From: a virus
Virus record (IMG/VR): IMGVR_UViG_3300042691_020742
Coordinates: 1 to 36,274 of that record
Length of the DNA: 36,274 bases
Reading direction: 5' to 3' (one strand)
Each line of letters starts with the position of its first letter. Position 1 is the stretch's first letter. This document shows, in pieces, positions 30,216 through 35,786 of this stretch. A model generated the notes under the pieces. That model searched no databases. It was not told the origin of the DNA and worked only from the letters and a program-made list of their open reading frames with translations. The position numbers and the translations under genes are program-made.

Positions 30216-30301
30216 TGTGACGCATATCACATGGCTTGAGCGTCTCAAAGGTTGAGATTTTATCGCTAGGATTTGATTTCTAGTGTTAAAAATGCTAAAC
30301 T
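30216..30301 (+). promoter_or_regulatory. Early promoter M with CRP-like site
   Basis: A perfect CRP-like TGTGA-N6-TCACA (30216-30231), then TTGATT (30273-30278), 17 bp, TGC and -10 TAAACT (30296-30301). CRP centre to -10: 72.5 bp. TGTCAG is not present in the spacer. The same CRP-like site lies downstream of promoter I and could affect it. Confidence 0.7.
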
Positions 30302-30335
30302 TGCTATATCAACAAAAAGAAAAGAAGGTGACAAT

Positions 30336-30551
30336 ATGTCAGCCAATGTATACACAATATCCAACCTACTTGTAGGAAAACAATATATCTCCAACACTTT
30401 GCGTGGAGAAATCATAAGTGCAGAGCCTCACCCTAAGCCAATTTGGTATGACGGGTGCGAAACTTATCTTGTAGAGGTTGCACCTAATAGCGGTTATGGT
30501 GCATGGCGTAAATCTACCTACCGCACAATTGCAGTAAGAAAGGAAAACTAA
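30336..30551 (+). CDS. Small early protein
   Basis: A 71-aa beta-rich protein: MSANVYTISNLLVGKQYISN, GEIISAEPHPKP and YLVEVAPNSGYGAW. The opening pattern (YxxxxLxxGxxY...GxI) is loosely like the SH3-like pair at 33704 and 34512. AAGAAGGTG precedes the ATG; an in-frame ATG at 30273 overlaps the promoter and is rejected. Confidence 0.65.
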   Translation: MSANVYTISNLLVGKQYISNTLRGEIISAEPHPKPIWYDGCETYLVEVAPNSGYGAWRKSTYRTIAVRKEN

Positions 30552-30552
30552 T

Positions 30553-30747
30553 ATGTATAAAGTAAATCTAGAAACTTTTAACGGAAGCGTTAAAGTAATC
30601 AGCCTACCCTCAAAAGGTGCGGTTGCACAATTCATATCAACATACCCAACACAATTACCCGTTGGCGTATCAGTAAAAATCGCTTGCGATACTCTTGGAA
30701 TTCGTGGCACACTTCGTGGCACTTCAACCCTAGTAAACTCAAACTAA
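30553..30747 (+). CDS. Small early protein, paralogue of 27572-27757
   Basis: A 64-aa protein: MYKVNLETFNGSVKVISLPS, FISTYPTQLPVGVSVKI and GIRGTLRGTSTL. It matches the leftward gene 27572-27757 across its whole length (NG, LP, FI..Y...LP.G..V and GT), indicating duplication and dispersal. Its start lies 1 nt after the previous stop. Function unknown. Confidence 0.7.
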   Translation: MYKVNLETFNGSVKVISLPSKGAVAQFISTYPTQLPVGVSVKIACDTLGIRGTLRGTSTLVNSN

Positions 30748-30766
30748 AAGAATAGGAAATAAATAA

Positions 30767-30973
30767 ATGGTAAAAGTACCTCACTCACTTAACTTCGTAA
30801 CTGAAGTAGACGAAACACATCCAATCGGAATGCAACTACTTGCACTCTCACAAGAAATGCAAAAAGAAATGCTTGAAGGAATGCTAAAAGAATTGCTAGT
30901 GCCTGCTATTGCTCCAGTAATCGCAGACCTAAATAAAAACGGCTCTTATGCAATTCTAAAGGTGGTAGAATAA
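30767..30973 (+). CDS. Small early protein
   Basis: A 68-aa helical protein: THPIGMQLLALSQEMQKEML, EGMLKELLVPAIAPVIADL and a short strand at the end. It has amphipathic helices with no clear membrane segment. AATAGGAAATAA precedes the ATG. Overlaps the next start (TAATG). No family is recognised. Confidence 0.65.
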   Translation: MVKVPHSLNFVTEVDETHPIGMQLLALSQEMQKEMLEGMLKELLVPAIAPVIADLNKNGSYAILKVVE

Positions 30974-31158
30974 TGATGACACGCAAAGACTATGTAGCCG
31001 TTGCAGATATTCTTTCAGGCTATCAAAATGCAATGATTGACAACTTTTGGTGGGAAGATTTGGTAAATGACTTTGCAGATTTCTTTGCAAGCGATAATCC
31101 AAACTTCAAACGTGATAGATTCACAGAAGCATGCGAAACAATAGGGGGAAGCGACTAA
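30973..31158 (+). CDS. Small early protein
   Basis: A 61-aa helical, aromatic, acidic protein: DYVAVADILSGYQNAMIDNF and FADFFASDNPNFKRDRF. Two ATGs in tandem; the first overlaps the previous stop. The pattern (YVAVADILSGY...F...D..RF) is seen in small actinophage proteins of unknown role. Confidence 0.68.
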   Translation: MMTRKDYVAVADILSGYQNAMIDNFWWEDLVNDFADFFASDNPNFKRDRFTEACETIGGSD

Positions 31159-31305
31159 ATGCTAACTAATTTAGATTTGCTTGCAATCATAATTGCACTT
31201 GTTGGTTCAGGAATTGTAATGGGATTGTTTTGGAAACAAAACATTGAACTAACAAAAGAAAACTATCGCTTGCGTAACGAATTGCGTAAATCAAAACTAC
31301 TATAA
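31159..31305 (+). CDS. 48-aa membrane protein
   Basis: MLTNLDLLAIIIALVGSGIV and MGLFW form one membrane helix; the rest (QNIELTKENYRLRNELRKSK) is a basic amphipathic helix likely to lie in the cytoplasm. It follows the previous stop directly. The layout is like that of small inner-membrane phage proteins; function unknown. Confidence 0.62.
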   Translation: MLTNLDLLAIIIALVGSGIVMGLFWKQNIELTKENYRLRNELRKSKLL

Positions 31306-31315
31306 ATAAAAATCC

Positions 31316-31338
31316 TGAGCATGATCTAAAACTGCTCA
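31316..31338. repeat. TGAGCA...TGCTCA inverted repeat, copy 1
   Basis: TGAGCA (31316-31321) and TGCTCA (31333-31338), an 11-nt loop with TGATCTAAAAC. Located 10 nt after the stop of the membrane protein. One of four related elements. Confidence 0.65.
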
Positions 31339-31341
31339 AAA

Positions 31342-31472
31342 TTTTCGACCCGCAGTCGGGCGTGTCGCCCACAGGTTATCCACAGGTTACGTACGATGTG
31401 AATTTAATCACAGGAACTATGTCCGATTTATACCTTTAAGGAATTGCAAATGTCACCCCATTCTGATAGGAT
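31342..31472 (+). promoter_or_regulatory. Early promoter D, complete module
   Basis: TTTTCGAC (31342-31349), the palindrome GGGCGTGTCGCCC (31358-31370), a DnaA-box match TTATCCACA (31376-31384), a perfect CRP-like TGTGA-N6-TCACA (31397-31412), ATGTCCGATTT (31419-31429), -35 TTGCAA (31444-31449), TGTCAC in the spacer and -10 TAGGAT (31467-31472). CRP centre to -10: 62.5 bp. Confidence 0.78.
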
Positions 31473-31505
31473 ATTTATATCAAGTTAAAGAAAGAAGGCA
31501 CCCCC

Positions 31506-31655
31506 ATGACCACACACGTATGTATGCAGTGTAATGAAAATGCAGTAGATATAACTGAACTCTATTGCTTCCGTTGCTACCTTGACCGAGAGGTAGAAGC
31601 CATGATAGGCTATGGCTATATTGACCAACTATTCACAACTCAGGAGGCTAACTAA
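31506..31655 (+). CDS. 49-aa zinc-finger-like protein
   Basis: MTTHVCMQCNENAVDITELY followed by CFRCYLDREVEAM: two CxxC pairs 11 residues apart, a treble-clef or zinc-ribbon spacing. AAAGAAGG precedes the ATG. First gene of its operon. The role is probably regulatory or as an adaptor; this is inference. Confidence 0.65.
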   Translation: MTTHVCMQCNENAVDITELYCFRCYLDREVEAMIGYGYIDQLFTTQEAN

Positions 31656-31656
31656 T

Positions 31657-31767
31657 ATGGATTTCTATGACGACTACTATGAAAACGATATGATTCGCCC
31701 TAACGCAGTAGGTTGCTATTGCAAATTAAATTATCTATGCTCAGAATGTAAAGGAAGTTACAACTAA
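31657..31767 (+). CDS. 36-aa acidic, cysteine-containing microprotein
   Basis: MDFYDDYYENDMIRPNAVGC, then YCK and LCSEC. The CxC and CxxC pair could bind zinc; the N-terminus is very acidic. Tight packing (1 nt after the previous stop; TAATG with the next) supports it as real. Confidence 0.58.
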   Translation: MDFYDDYYENDMIRPNAVGCYCKLNYLCSECKGSYN

Positions 31768-31976
31768 TGGAATATAACTACTCACTTACAGTTTCCTATG
31801 ACGGAGAACTTGTATCAACAACTCGCACCGCAGATATGCTAGAAATAGTTAATGCGTGGAATAAATGTGTAGACTTTGGCGATGCTAAAGAATACGCAAC
31901 TTATAACTTGTCAGACCTTACTGGCAAAATGTACACTAAGACCTTCTATCGTAACGGAAATGTGAGCGTAAAATAA
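31767..31976 (+). CDS. Small early protein
   Basis: A 69-aa protein: YSLTVSYDGELVSTTRTADM, IVNAWNKCVDFGDAKEY and a TKTFYRNGNVSV end. Beta-alpha-beta in pattern; no family recognised. TAATG overlap with the previous gene. Confidence 0.68.
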   Translation: MEYNYSLTVSYDGELVSTTRTADMLEIVNAWNKCVDFGDAKEYATYNLSDLTGKMYTKTFYRNGNVSVK

Positions 31977-31977
31977 T

Positions 31978-32316
31978 ATGGGTTCAATTACAGCATTAGG
32001 AATTAAAGATACAGTCTTGGACTTGGAGACTCAGATTCTCTATCACCTTAAGGGTAATCACTATCCTCCAGTCCCCGCAGAAATGGTGGCACCTTGCATT
32101 GAAGCGATTGACGCTTACTATGATGAGGACTATGACCGCATGATTGACATGCCAAAGGTTGGTGACTTTCAGATTCTTTATCGTGGCTCAACGCAAGCAC
32201 CTGCACACGCTATTGTAGACCAGCACCACCTTCACACTTTCATTGACCCAGTAGATGATTGGCAAGACGGCTCTGATGACTTTCCACTTTCACTAGAATA
32301 TGACGAAGGGTACTAA
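31978..32316 (+). CDS. Hypothetical early protein, acidic
   Basis: A 112-aa protein: LDLETQILYHLKGNHYPPVP, AIDAYYDEDYDRMIDMP, FQILYRGSTQAPAHAIV and a very acidic C-terminus (DDWQDGSDDFPLSLEYDEG). It resembles conserved small actinophage early proteins of unknown function. Strong negative charge might mimic DNA or block a DNA-binding host protein, but this is speculation. Confidence 0.68.
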   Translation: MGSITALGIKDTVLDLETQILYHLKGNHYPPVPAEMVAPCIEAIDAYYDEDYDRMIDMPKVGDFQILYRGSTQAPAHAIVDQHHLHTFIDPVDDWQDGSDDFPLSLEYDEGY

Positions 32317-32317
32317 A

Positions 32318-32560
32318 ATGCCTGCTACAATAAACAACATGGAACTTGTATGGGCAGATAAATTAACGCCAGGGTCATTGATGGTTGATGATCTGATAAA
32401 GGTTGATGATGAGTTAATTGAAATCATTGATATTAATTCTGATTCAACTGGCGATAATTATTTTATTAGATATGCAGATGCATATGGCGAACGTGATGAA
32501 TTAATTCTTGCACACGATGCATATGTTGATTTATATGTGTATGTAGATTTAGACGAATAA
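32318..32560 (+). CDS. Small acidic early protein
   Basis: An 80-aa protein: MPATINNMELVWADKLTPGS, LIKVDDELIEIIDINSDS and DNYFIRYADAYGERDEL, with alternating strands as in small SH3-like or barrel folds. I chose 32318 because AAGGG lies 9 nt upstream; an in-frame ATG at 32300 is inside the previous gene. Confidence 0.66.
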   Translation: MPATINNMELVWADKLTPGSLMVDDLIKVDDELIEIIDINSDSTGDNYFIRYADAYGERDELILAHDAYVDLYVYVDLDE

Positions 32561-32579
32561 AAATTTCGACCCGCCCGAT

Positions 32580-32636
32580 ATGTCCGTTTTATACGTTTTA
32601 CGTGGAGTTGCATTTTTCTCCCAAGTTTGCTAAGAT
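32580..32636 (+). promoter_or_regulatory. Promoter E (TTGCAT-17-TAAGAT), leaderless
   Basis: ATGTCCGTTTT (32580-32590), -35 TTGCAT (32608-32613), 17 bp, TGC and -10 TAAGAT (32631-32636), then 6 nt to the ATG at 32643. No CRP-like site and no TGTCAG. TTTCGAC lies just upstream (32564-32570). Confidence 0.7.
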
Positions 32637-32642
32637 TAATAT

Positions 32643-32789
32643 ATGAAAAAGACACAAGAGGAATTACGCAGGCTTATGGAATTACGTAGGTCCAACGCTG
32701 CTTCTGCCGTGCCTAATAAAAAGAAATATGACAGAAAGAAATGTCAGTCCCTAATGTTAAAATTAAAAAAGGAACAAGAAAGTGAGTAA
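32643..32789 (+). CDS. 48-aa basic protein, leaderless
   Basis: MKKTQEELRRLMELRRSNAA followed by NKKKYDRKKCQSLM and KLKKEQE: very basic and helical, likely to bind nucleic acid. The ATG sits 6 nt after the -10 box, at the predicted first transcribed base. It precedes the GP88-type gene. Confidence 0.6.
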   Translation: MKKTQEELRRLMELRRSNAASAVPNKKKYDRKKCQSLMLKLKKEQESE

Positions 32790-32795
32790 CCCACC

Positions 32796-33518
32796 ATGTC
32801 AAAATTACTTAGAAGCAAAGATAGGAAAGTAGCAAATGCCGTCACCCCTAATGGAAAACAAGCAAGTATCGCCAACACTTTTGGATTGCCTGCTGGAAAG
32901 GCTTACTCGTGCCCTGGTGCCACTAGTGTATGTGAAAGCGTATGCTACGCAGGAAAACTTGAAAAGGTCTTCCCAACAGTAAAGGTTAATCTACTTCATA
33001 ACTGGAACTTACTTAAAGACGCAGACGGAGAAACAATGGTCCGTCTACTTAATGAAATGATTATTGATTTCAAGGCTGATTGTGTTAAGCGCAATGCACC
33101 TATGCTATTCCGCATTCATTGGGACGGAGATTTCTTTAATGATACTTATACATATGCATGGAAAATAATTATTGATAAGCACCCTGATATTCAATTTTGG
33201 GTTTATACTAGAGTTAGATCTGCCGCCCTCATCCTAAAGGACATTCCTAATCTATCTTTATACTATTCTACAGATAGCGACAATAAAGAGATAGGTACAG
33301 ACCTTAAGTCTAATCATGGTATCCGTCTTGCATACCTTGCTAAGAATTTTGCAATAGGACAGGCAGACATGAAAGAGTTATTTAATAAGCCTGGTGCTAA
33401 GTGTCCTGAGAATAAGAAGGCTATCCCACTTATTAGCAAAGAGGGGAGCGCTTGCGTTTCTTGCGGTTTATGTGTATACTCAAAGAGCGACATAGTGTTC
33501 TCGTCAAGCAAGAAATGA
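32796..33518 (+). CDS. GP88-family protein with two cysteine clusters
   Basis: A 240-aa protein matching the actinophage gene product 88 family: NTFGLPAGKAYSCPGATSVC and CYAGK near residues 28-54, then RIHWDGDFFNDTYTYAWKI, a barrel-like centre with FWVYTR, and C-terminal CPENKK and CVSCGLCVYS. The cysteine clusters could hold iron-sulfur or zinc; the HWDGDFF and beta/alpha layout suggest an enzyme, but no activity is established. The start is 6 nt after the upstream stop. Confidence 0.82.
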   Translation: MSKLLRSKDRKVANAVTPNGKQASIANTFGLPAGKAYSCPGATSVCESVCYAGKLEKVFPTVKVNLLHNWNLLKDADGETMVRLLNEMIIDFKADCVKRNAPMLFRIHWDGDFFNDTYTYAWKIIIDKHPDIQFWVYTRVRSAALILKDIPNLSLYYSTDSDNKEIGTDLKSNHGIRLAYLAKNFAIGQADMKELFNKPGAKCPENKKAIPLISKEGSACVSCGLCVYSKSDIVFSSSKK

Positions 33519-33524
33519 GGATAA

Positions 33525-33590
33525 ATGAATAACTTATTAGTCATATTAGCCATAACAGCCGTAATCCTAATGGTGGCTGGTGGAAGGTGA
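33525..33590 (+). CDS. 21-aa membrane microprotein
   Basis: MNNLLVILAITAVILMVAGG and R: essentially one membrane helix. TGAGGA lies 4 nt before the ATG, and it begins 6 nt after the GP88 stop. Its stop is within the next CRP-like site. Confidence 0.5.
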   Translation: MNNLLVILAITAVILMVAGGR

Positions 33591-33671
33591 TATAAATCAC
33601 ACCCCCATATATCTCAAAATATGAGATTTTTGGGTAAAAATGTTGAAAATGTCAGTAGAAAATGCTACACT
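33586..33671 (+). promoter_or_regulatory. Early promoter F with CRP-like site
   Basis: GGTGA-N6-TCACA (33586-33601; one mismatch), -35 TTGAAA (33643-33648), TGTCAG in the spacer (33650-33655), 10 bp, TGC and -10 TACACT (33666-33671). CRP centre to -10: 72.5 bp. No ATGTCCG. Confidence 0.72.
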
Positions 33672-33703
33672 AGAAATATCAACCTAACAAAAGGAGAAAC
33701 AAA

Positions 33704-33865
33704 ATGACAGTAGGAACAGCAACATACAAGGTAGGCGACACTTATACTTCACAGAAGTCTAAGATTACAGGAACTATCGTTGAAATCGTGCCAACTAGCA
33801 AGAACACAGTTCGTGTTAAGTTAGATGTAAATGGCAATATCCGTTGGACTACTTGGAAGGCGTAA
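33704..33865 (+). CDS. Small SH3-like protein, copy 1
   Basis: A 53-aa protein: MTVGTATYKVGDTYTSQKSK, ITGTIVEIVPTSKNTVRVKL and DVNGNIRW. The gene at 34512 has the same pattern (YQIGDLFTTSKTGITGRIV, LTRVSLQLANGQRR). Five short strands fit an SH3-like barrel. AAGGAG precedes the ATG. Function unknown. Confidence 0.7.
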   Translation: MTVGTATYKVGDTYTSQKSKITGTIVEIVPTSKNTVRVKLDVNGNIRWTTWKA

Positions 33866-33892
33866 GCCTTTCTTGCGAAACAGGGGCAGTTT

Positions 33893-33943
33893 AGAGAGTG
33901 TTCTCGCCCAATGTCGTAAGTAAGAACTCTCCCCCTTCGGGGG
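33893..33943 (+). other. Two stem-loops, one with a UUCG tetraloop
   Basis: GAGAGTGTTCT near 33894 can pair with AGAACTCTC (33923-33931). CCCCC-TTC-GGGGG (33931-33943) forms a very stable C(UUCG)G hairpin. No T-tract follows, so a terminator is possible but not typical; it may be a processing or stabilising element ahead of promoter G. Confidence 0.6.
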
Positions 33944-33945
33944 AA

Positions 33946-33968
33946 ATGTCAGACCGACCCCCTATAAT
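33946..33968 (+). promoter_or_regulatory. Promoter G (TGTCAG-10-TATAAT)
   Basis: TGTCAG (33947-33952), 10 bp and -10 TATAAT (33963-33968). The -35 position is GGGGAA, no match; there is no CRP-like site. It shows TGTCAG conserved where the -35 is not. Confidence 0.6.
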
Positions 33969-34003
33969 ATAAATACAACCACCAAAGAAAAGAGAGCAAA
34001 ACA

Positions 34004-34429
34004 ATGGCAACAAGAGGAAAAGCAATTAGCGTGAAAATCGCAACACCAAAGGTAATCAAGGCACTAGAAGCATCACTCGCTAAACTAGAGTCAGACTACA
34101 CTTCGCAAGAAGCAAATGAAGCAAAGTATCAGAAGCAATATGAGAAGTATAAGAAGGAACTTATTGACTATGCGGTAGCAAATATCAAGAAGGCAGAAAA
34201 CTTCCGTACTAACTTCCGTTCTTGGAATAACAACCTGAACATTGACTTTGATTTGACAGTATCCGAAAAGGATTTGCCAAAGTGTCCTGAGCGTGATTTC
34301 ACTACTATGCACGAACACAATTATCGTGAGCAGAAGGAAGAAATTGCAAATGCAATTCGTATTCTCAAGATGACAGATGAAGAAGTTGTAAATACTTCTA
34401 CATACAATGCGGTAGCACGATACCTATAA
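34004..34429 (+). CDS. Coiled-coil early protein
   Basis: A 141-aa protein: a basic start (MATRGKAISVKIATPKVIKA), a coiled-coil region (~20-70, LEASLAKLESDYTSQE and KYQKQYEKYKKELIDYAV), then a beta-like middle and a C-terminal helix. The family is not recognised. AAAAGAGAG precedes the ATG. Confidence 0.7.
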   Translation: MATRGKAISVKIATPKVIKALEASLAKLESDYTSQEANEAKYQKQYEKYKKELIDYAVANIKKAENFRTNFRSWNNNLNIDFDLTVSEKDLPKCPERDFTTMHEHNYREQKEEIANAIRILKMTDEEVVNTSTYNAVARYL

Positions 34430-34450
34430 TTCCCAAATTGGGAAAAGTCC

Positions 34451-34475
34451 TGAGCATGACTACTAAAACTGCTCA
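34451..34475. repeat. TGAGCA...TGCTCA inverted repeat, copy 2
   Basis: TGAGCA (34451-34456) and TGCTCA (34470-34475), directly followed by CTATAATT, with TATAAT at 34477-34482 as a possible -10 for the 34512 gene. The inverted repeat would cover the -35 area. Confidence 0.65.
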
Positions 34476-34511
34476 CTATAATTAACCACCACAACAGAAA
34501 GGCAAAACAAA

Positions 34512-34682
34512 ATGACACTAAGCGGATACACTTACCAAATCGGTGATCTATTCACTACAAGCAAAACAGGAATTACAGGTAGAATTGTAAAGTTCTCACC
34601 ACTTAATTCTAAACTTACTAGAGTTTCATTACAGTTAGCAAATGGTCAGCGCCGTCTTGCTATGGTAAGCACAACTAAATAA
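34512..34682 (+). CDS. Small SH3-like protein, copy 2
   Basis: A 56-aa protein paralogous to 33704-33865: YTYQIGDLFTTSKTGITGRI, VKFSPLNSKLTRVSL, QLANGQRR. The conserved YxxGD, TxxKxxITGxIV and NGxxR define the family. CAGAAAGG lies ~12 nt before the ATG. Two diverged copies 650 bp apart suggest a tandem duplication that was later interrupted. Confidence 0.7.
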   Translation: MTLSGYTYQIGDLFTTSKTGITGRIVKFSPLNSKLTRVSLQLANGQRRLAMVSTTK

Positions 34683-34808
34683 ATAGAATTCGCCAGGCTG
34701 ATTAGGGCGATTATAGAAATACTATAGAGCACAGTTCACACCAACTGCAAGAGGTGTAAATTCCTGAGCATGAATCAAAAAGGCTCACTCTTAATCCCCG
34801 AAAATTTT
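34683..34808 (+). ncRNA. Candidate structured RNA region 1
   Basis: A chain of short stems: CGCC/GGCG near 34692-34710, TATAG/CTATA near 34712-34726, CAGTT/AACTG near 34732-34746, then TGAGCA/GGCTCA (34765-34787, copy 3 of the inverted repeat). No T-tract and no open reading frame. Could be a regulatory RNA or a processed leader; a tRNA was considered and not supported. Confidence 0.4.
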
Positions 34809-34902
34809 GTCGAAAAATGTGATTCATCTCACACGGTTTAAGTCTCACATTTTAAGATTTACGGGCTTTTGATTTGATTTTGTCAGTCCTAGGATATATA
34901 CT
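34809..34902 (+). promoter_or_regulatory. Early promoter H with CRP-like site
   Basis: GTCGAAAA (34809-34816, TTTTCGAC reversed), a perfect CRP-like TGTGA-N6-TCACA (34818-34833), -35 TTGATT (34874-34879), TGTCAG (34881-34886), 10 bp and -10 TATACT (34897-34902). CRP centre to -10: 71.5 bp. Confidence 0.78.
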
Positions 34903-34931
34903 TATATTAACGCCACAAGAAAGAAGAAAAA

Positions 34932-35195
34932 ATGATAAGCACAGCCCTCGCAATCCAAAACGCTACTGGCGACGCAGTAGTTGATTTTAGCACACTAATC
35001 ATGGCTAAGACAATTACAAATAGTCGTGAAACAATGACAGAAGAAGAATTTACAAATGCCTTATTTTCTTACTCTGCACACTTAGCCTCACTAACGGCTA
35101 CACTAGTATCGTCTGCCTGCTTGACAAAAGAGCAACTAGATGAGATGATTAGTACAATCAAAGAAATGGAACAAATGGGAAAGGACGCCCTCTAA
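34932..35195 (+). CDS. Hypothetical early protein
   Basis: An 87-aa helical protein: ISTALAIQNATGDAVVDF, NALFSYSAHLASLTATLVSS and ACLTKEQLDEMISTIKEMEQ. It resembles small all-helical phage regulators in style but no family is recognised. The ribosome site is A/G-rich but weak. Its stop overlaps the next start (TAATG). Confidence 0.68.
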   Translation: MISTALAIQNATGDAVVDFSTLIMAKTITNSRETMTEEEFTNALFSYSAHLASLTATLVSSACLTKEQLDEMISTIKEMEQMGKDAL

Positions 35196-35614
35196 TGGAT
35201 ACAGTACAAACAGCAACAACGGAATTCCTTGCTCGTCAGATTGATGAGAAGGATGCACGTATTACACAACTAGAAGAGTCTCATGCAAGACTGGCCCAAC
35301 GTGATATGCATACTGCAGCAATGTTGAACAAGTTACGTGAGGAACTTAAGGAGTGGACCCGTCATGAACTACGTGAAGATAATATTACACAGGAGCAGGC
35401 CGAAGTCCTTGCACGAATGGGTGATTTTAAACTTACACAGACATATGATGTAACAATGCTAGTAGAGCACACATTTACCGTTGACCTAGAGTCAGGTGAA
35501 GATATTGATGACCTGCTATCTACAATTGAATTCAGCGCTGATTCATATCATACAACACTGGATAACGTTGACTACAATGTTAGTGAAACTAACTACGATG
35601 AAACCGACTACTAA
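35195..35614 (+). CDS. Coiled-coil early protein with acidic C-terminus
   Basis: A 139-aa protein: an N-terminal coiled coil (~10-60, EFLARQIDEKDARITQLEES; MLNKLREELKEW), then a beta-rich section (TYDVTMLVEHTFTVDL) and an acidic end (DNVDYNVSETNYDETD). The pattern of a coiled coil followed by a small beta-domain occurs in early actinophage proteins. Coupled to the previous gene by TAATG. Function unknown. Confidence 0.7.
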   Translation: MDTVQTATTEFLARQIDEKDARITQLEESHARLAQRDMHTAAMLNKLREELKEWTRHELREDNITQEQAEVLARMGDFKLTQTYDVTMLVEHTFTVDLESGEDIDDLLSTIEFSADSYHTTLDNVDYNVSETNYDETDY

Positions 35615-35786
35615 CTTTTCATAGGGGGCTATGAAATAGACCTACCGAATGTCTATAAACTAGGTAAGGGCCCTGAGTAAGGCCACGTAAACTGCTCACT
35701 ATAATTGGGCGTTGAAAGGTAGACTCATCAACTACCGCAAAATGTGGATAAGGCTGATGTAAAAGCAAACACCACACCCAATAAAA
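35615..35786 (+). ncRNA. Candidate structured RNA region 2
   Basis: A chain of hairpins: TTTCATAG/CTATGAAA (35617-35636, GGGG loop), ATAGAC/GTCTAT (35636-35656), TGAGTA/TGCTCA (35674-35698, copy 4 of the inverted repeat with a G-U change), then GGTAG/CTACC (35718-35736). TATAAT occurs at 35700-35705, and a reversed DnaA-box match TGTGGATAA at 35743-35751. No gene is seen; with module C this fills a 324-base gap. Confidence 0.45.

Larger units (their letters stand above)
30066..30335. other. Intergenic control region with two promoters
   Basis: A 270-base gap holding TTTTCGAC (30081-30088), TCGGGCGTGTCGC (from 30093), CRP-like sites at 30107-30122 and 30216-30231, and two promoters. No gene was seen in it. 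Confidence 0.7.

Noticed and set aside
34683-34760. Possible tRNA in the hairpin-rich gap
   Set aside because: Stems exist, but there is no T-arm consensus, no acceptor stem pairing and no anticodon loop of the right geometry.
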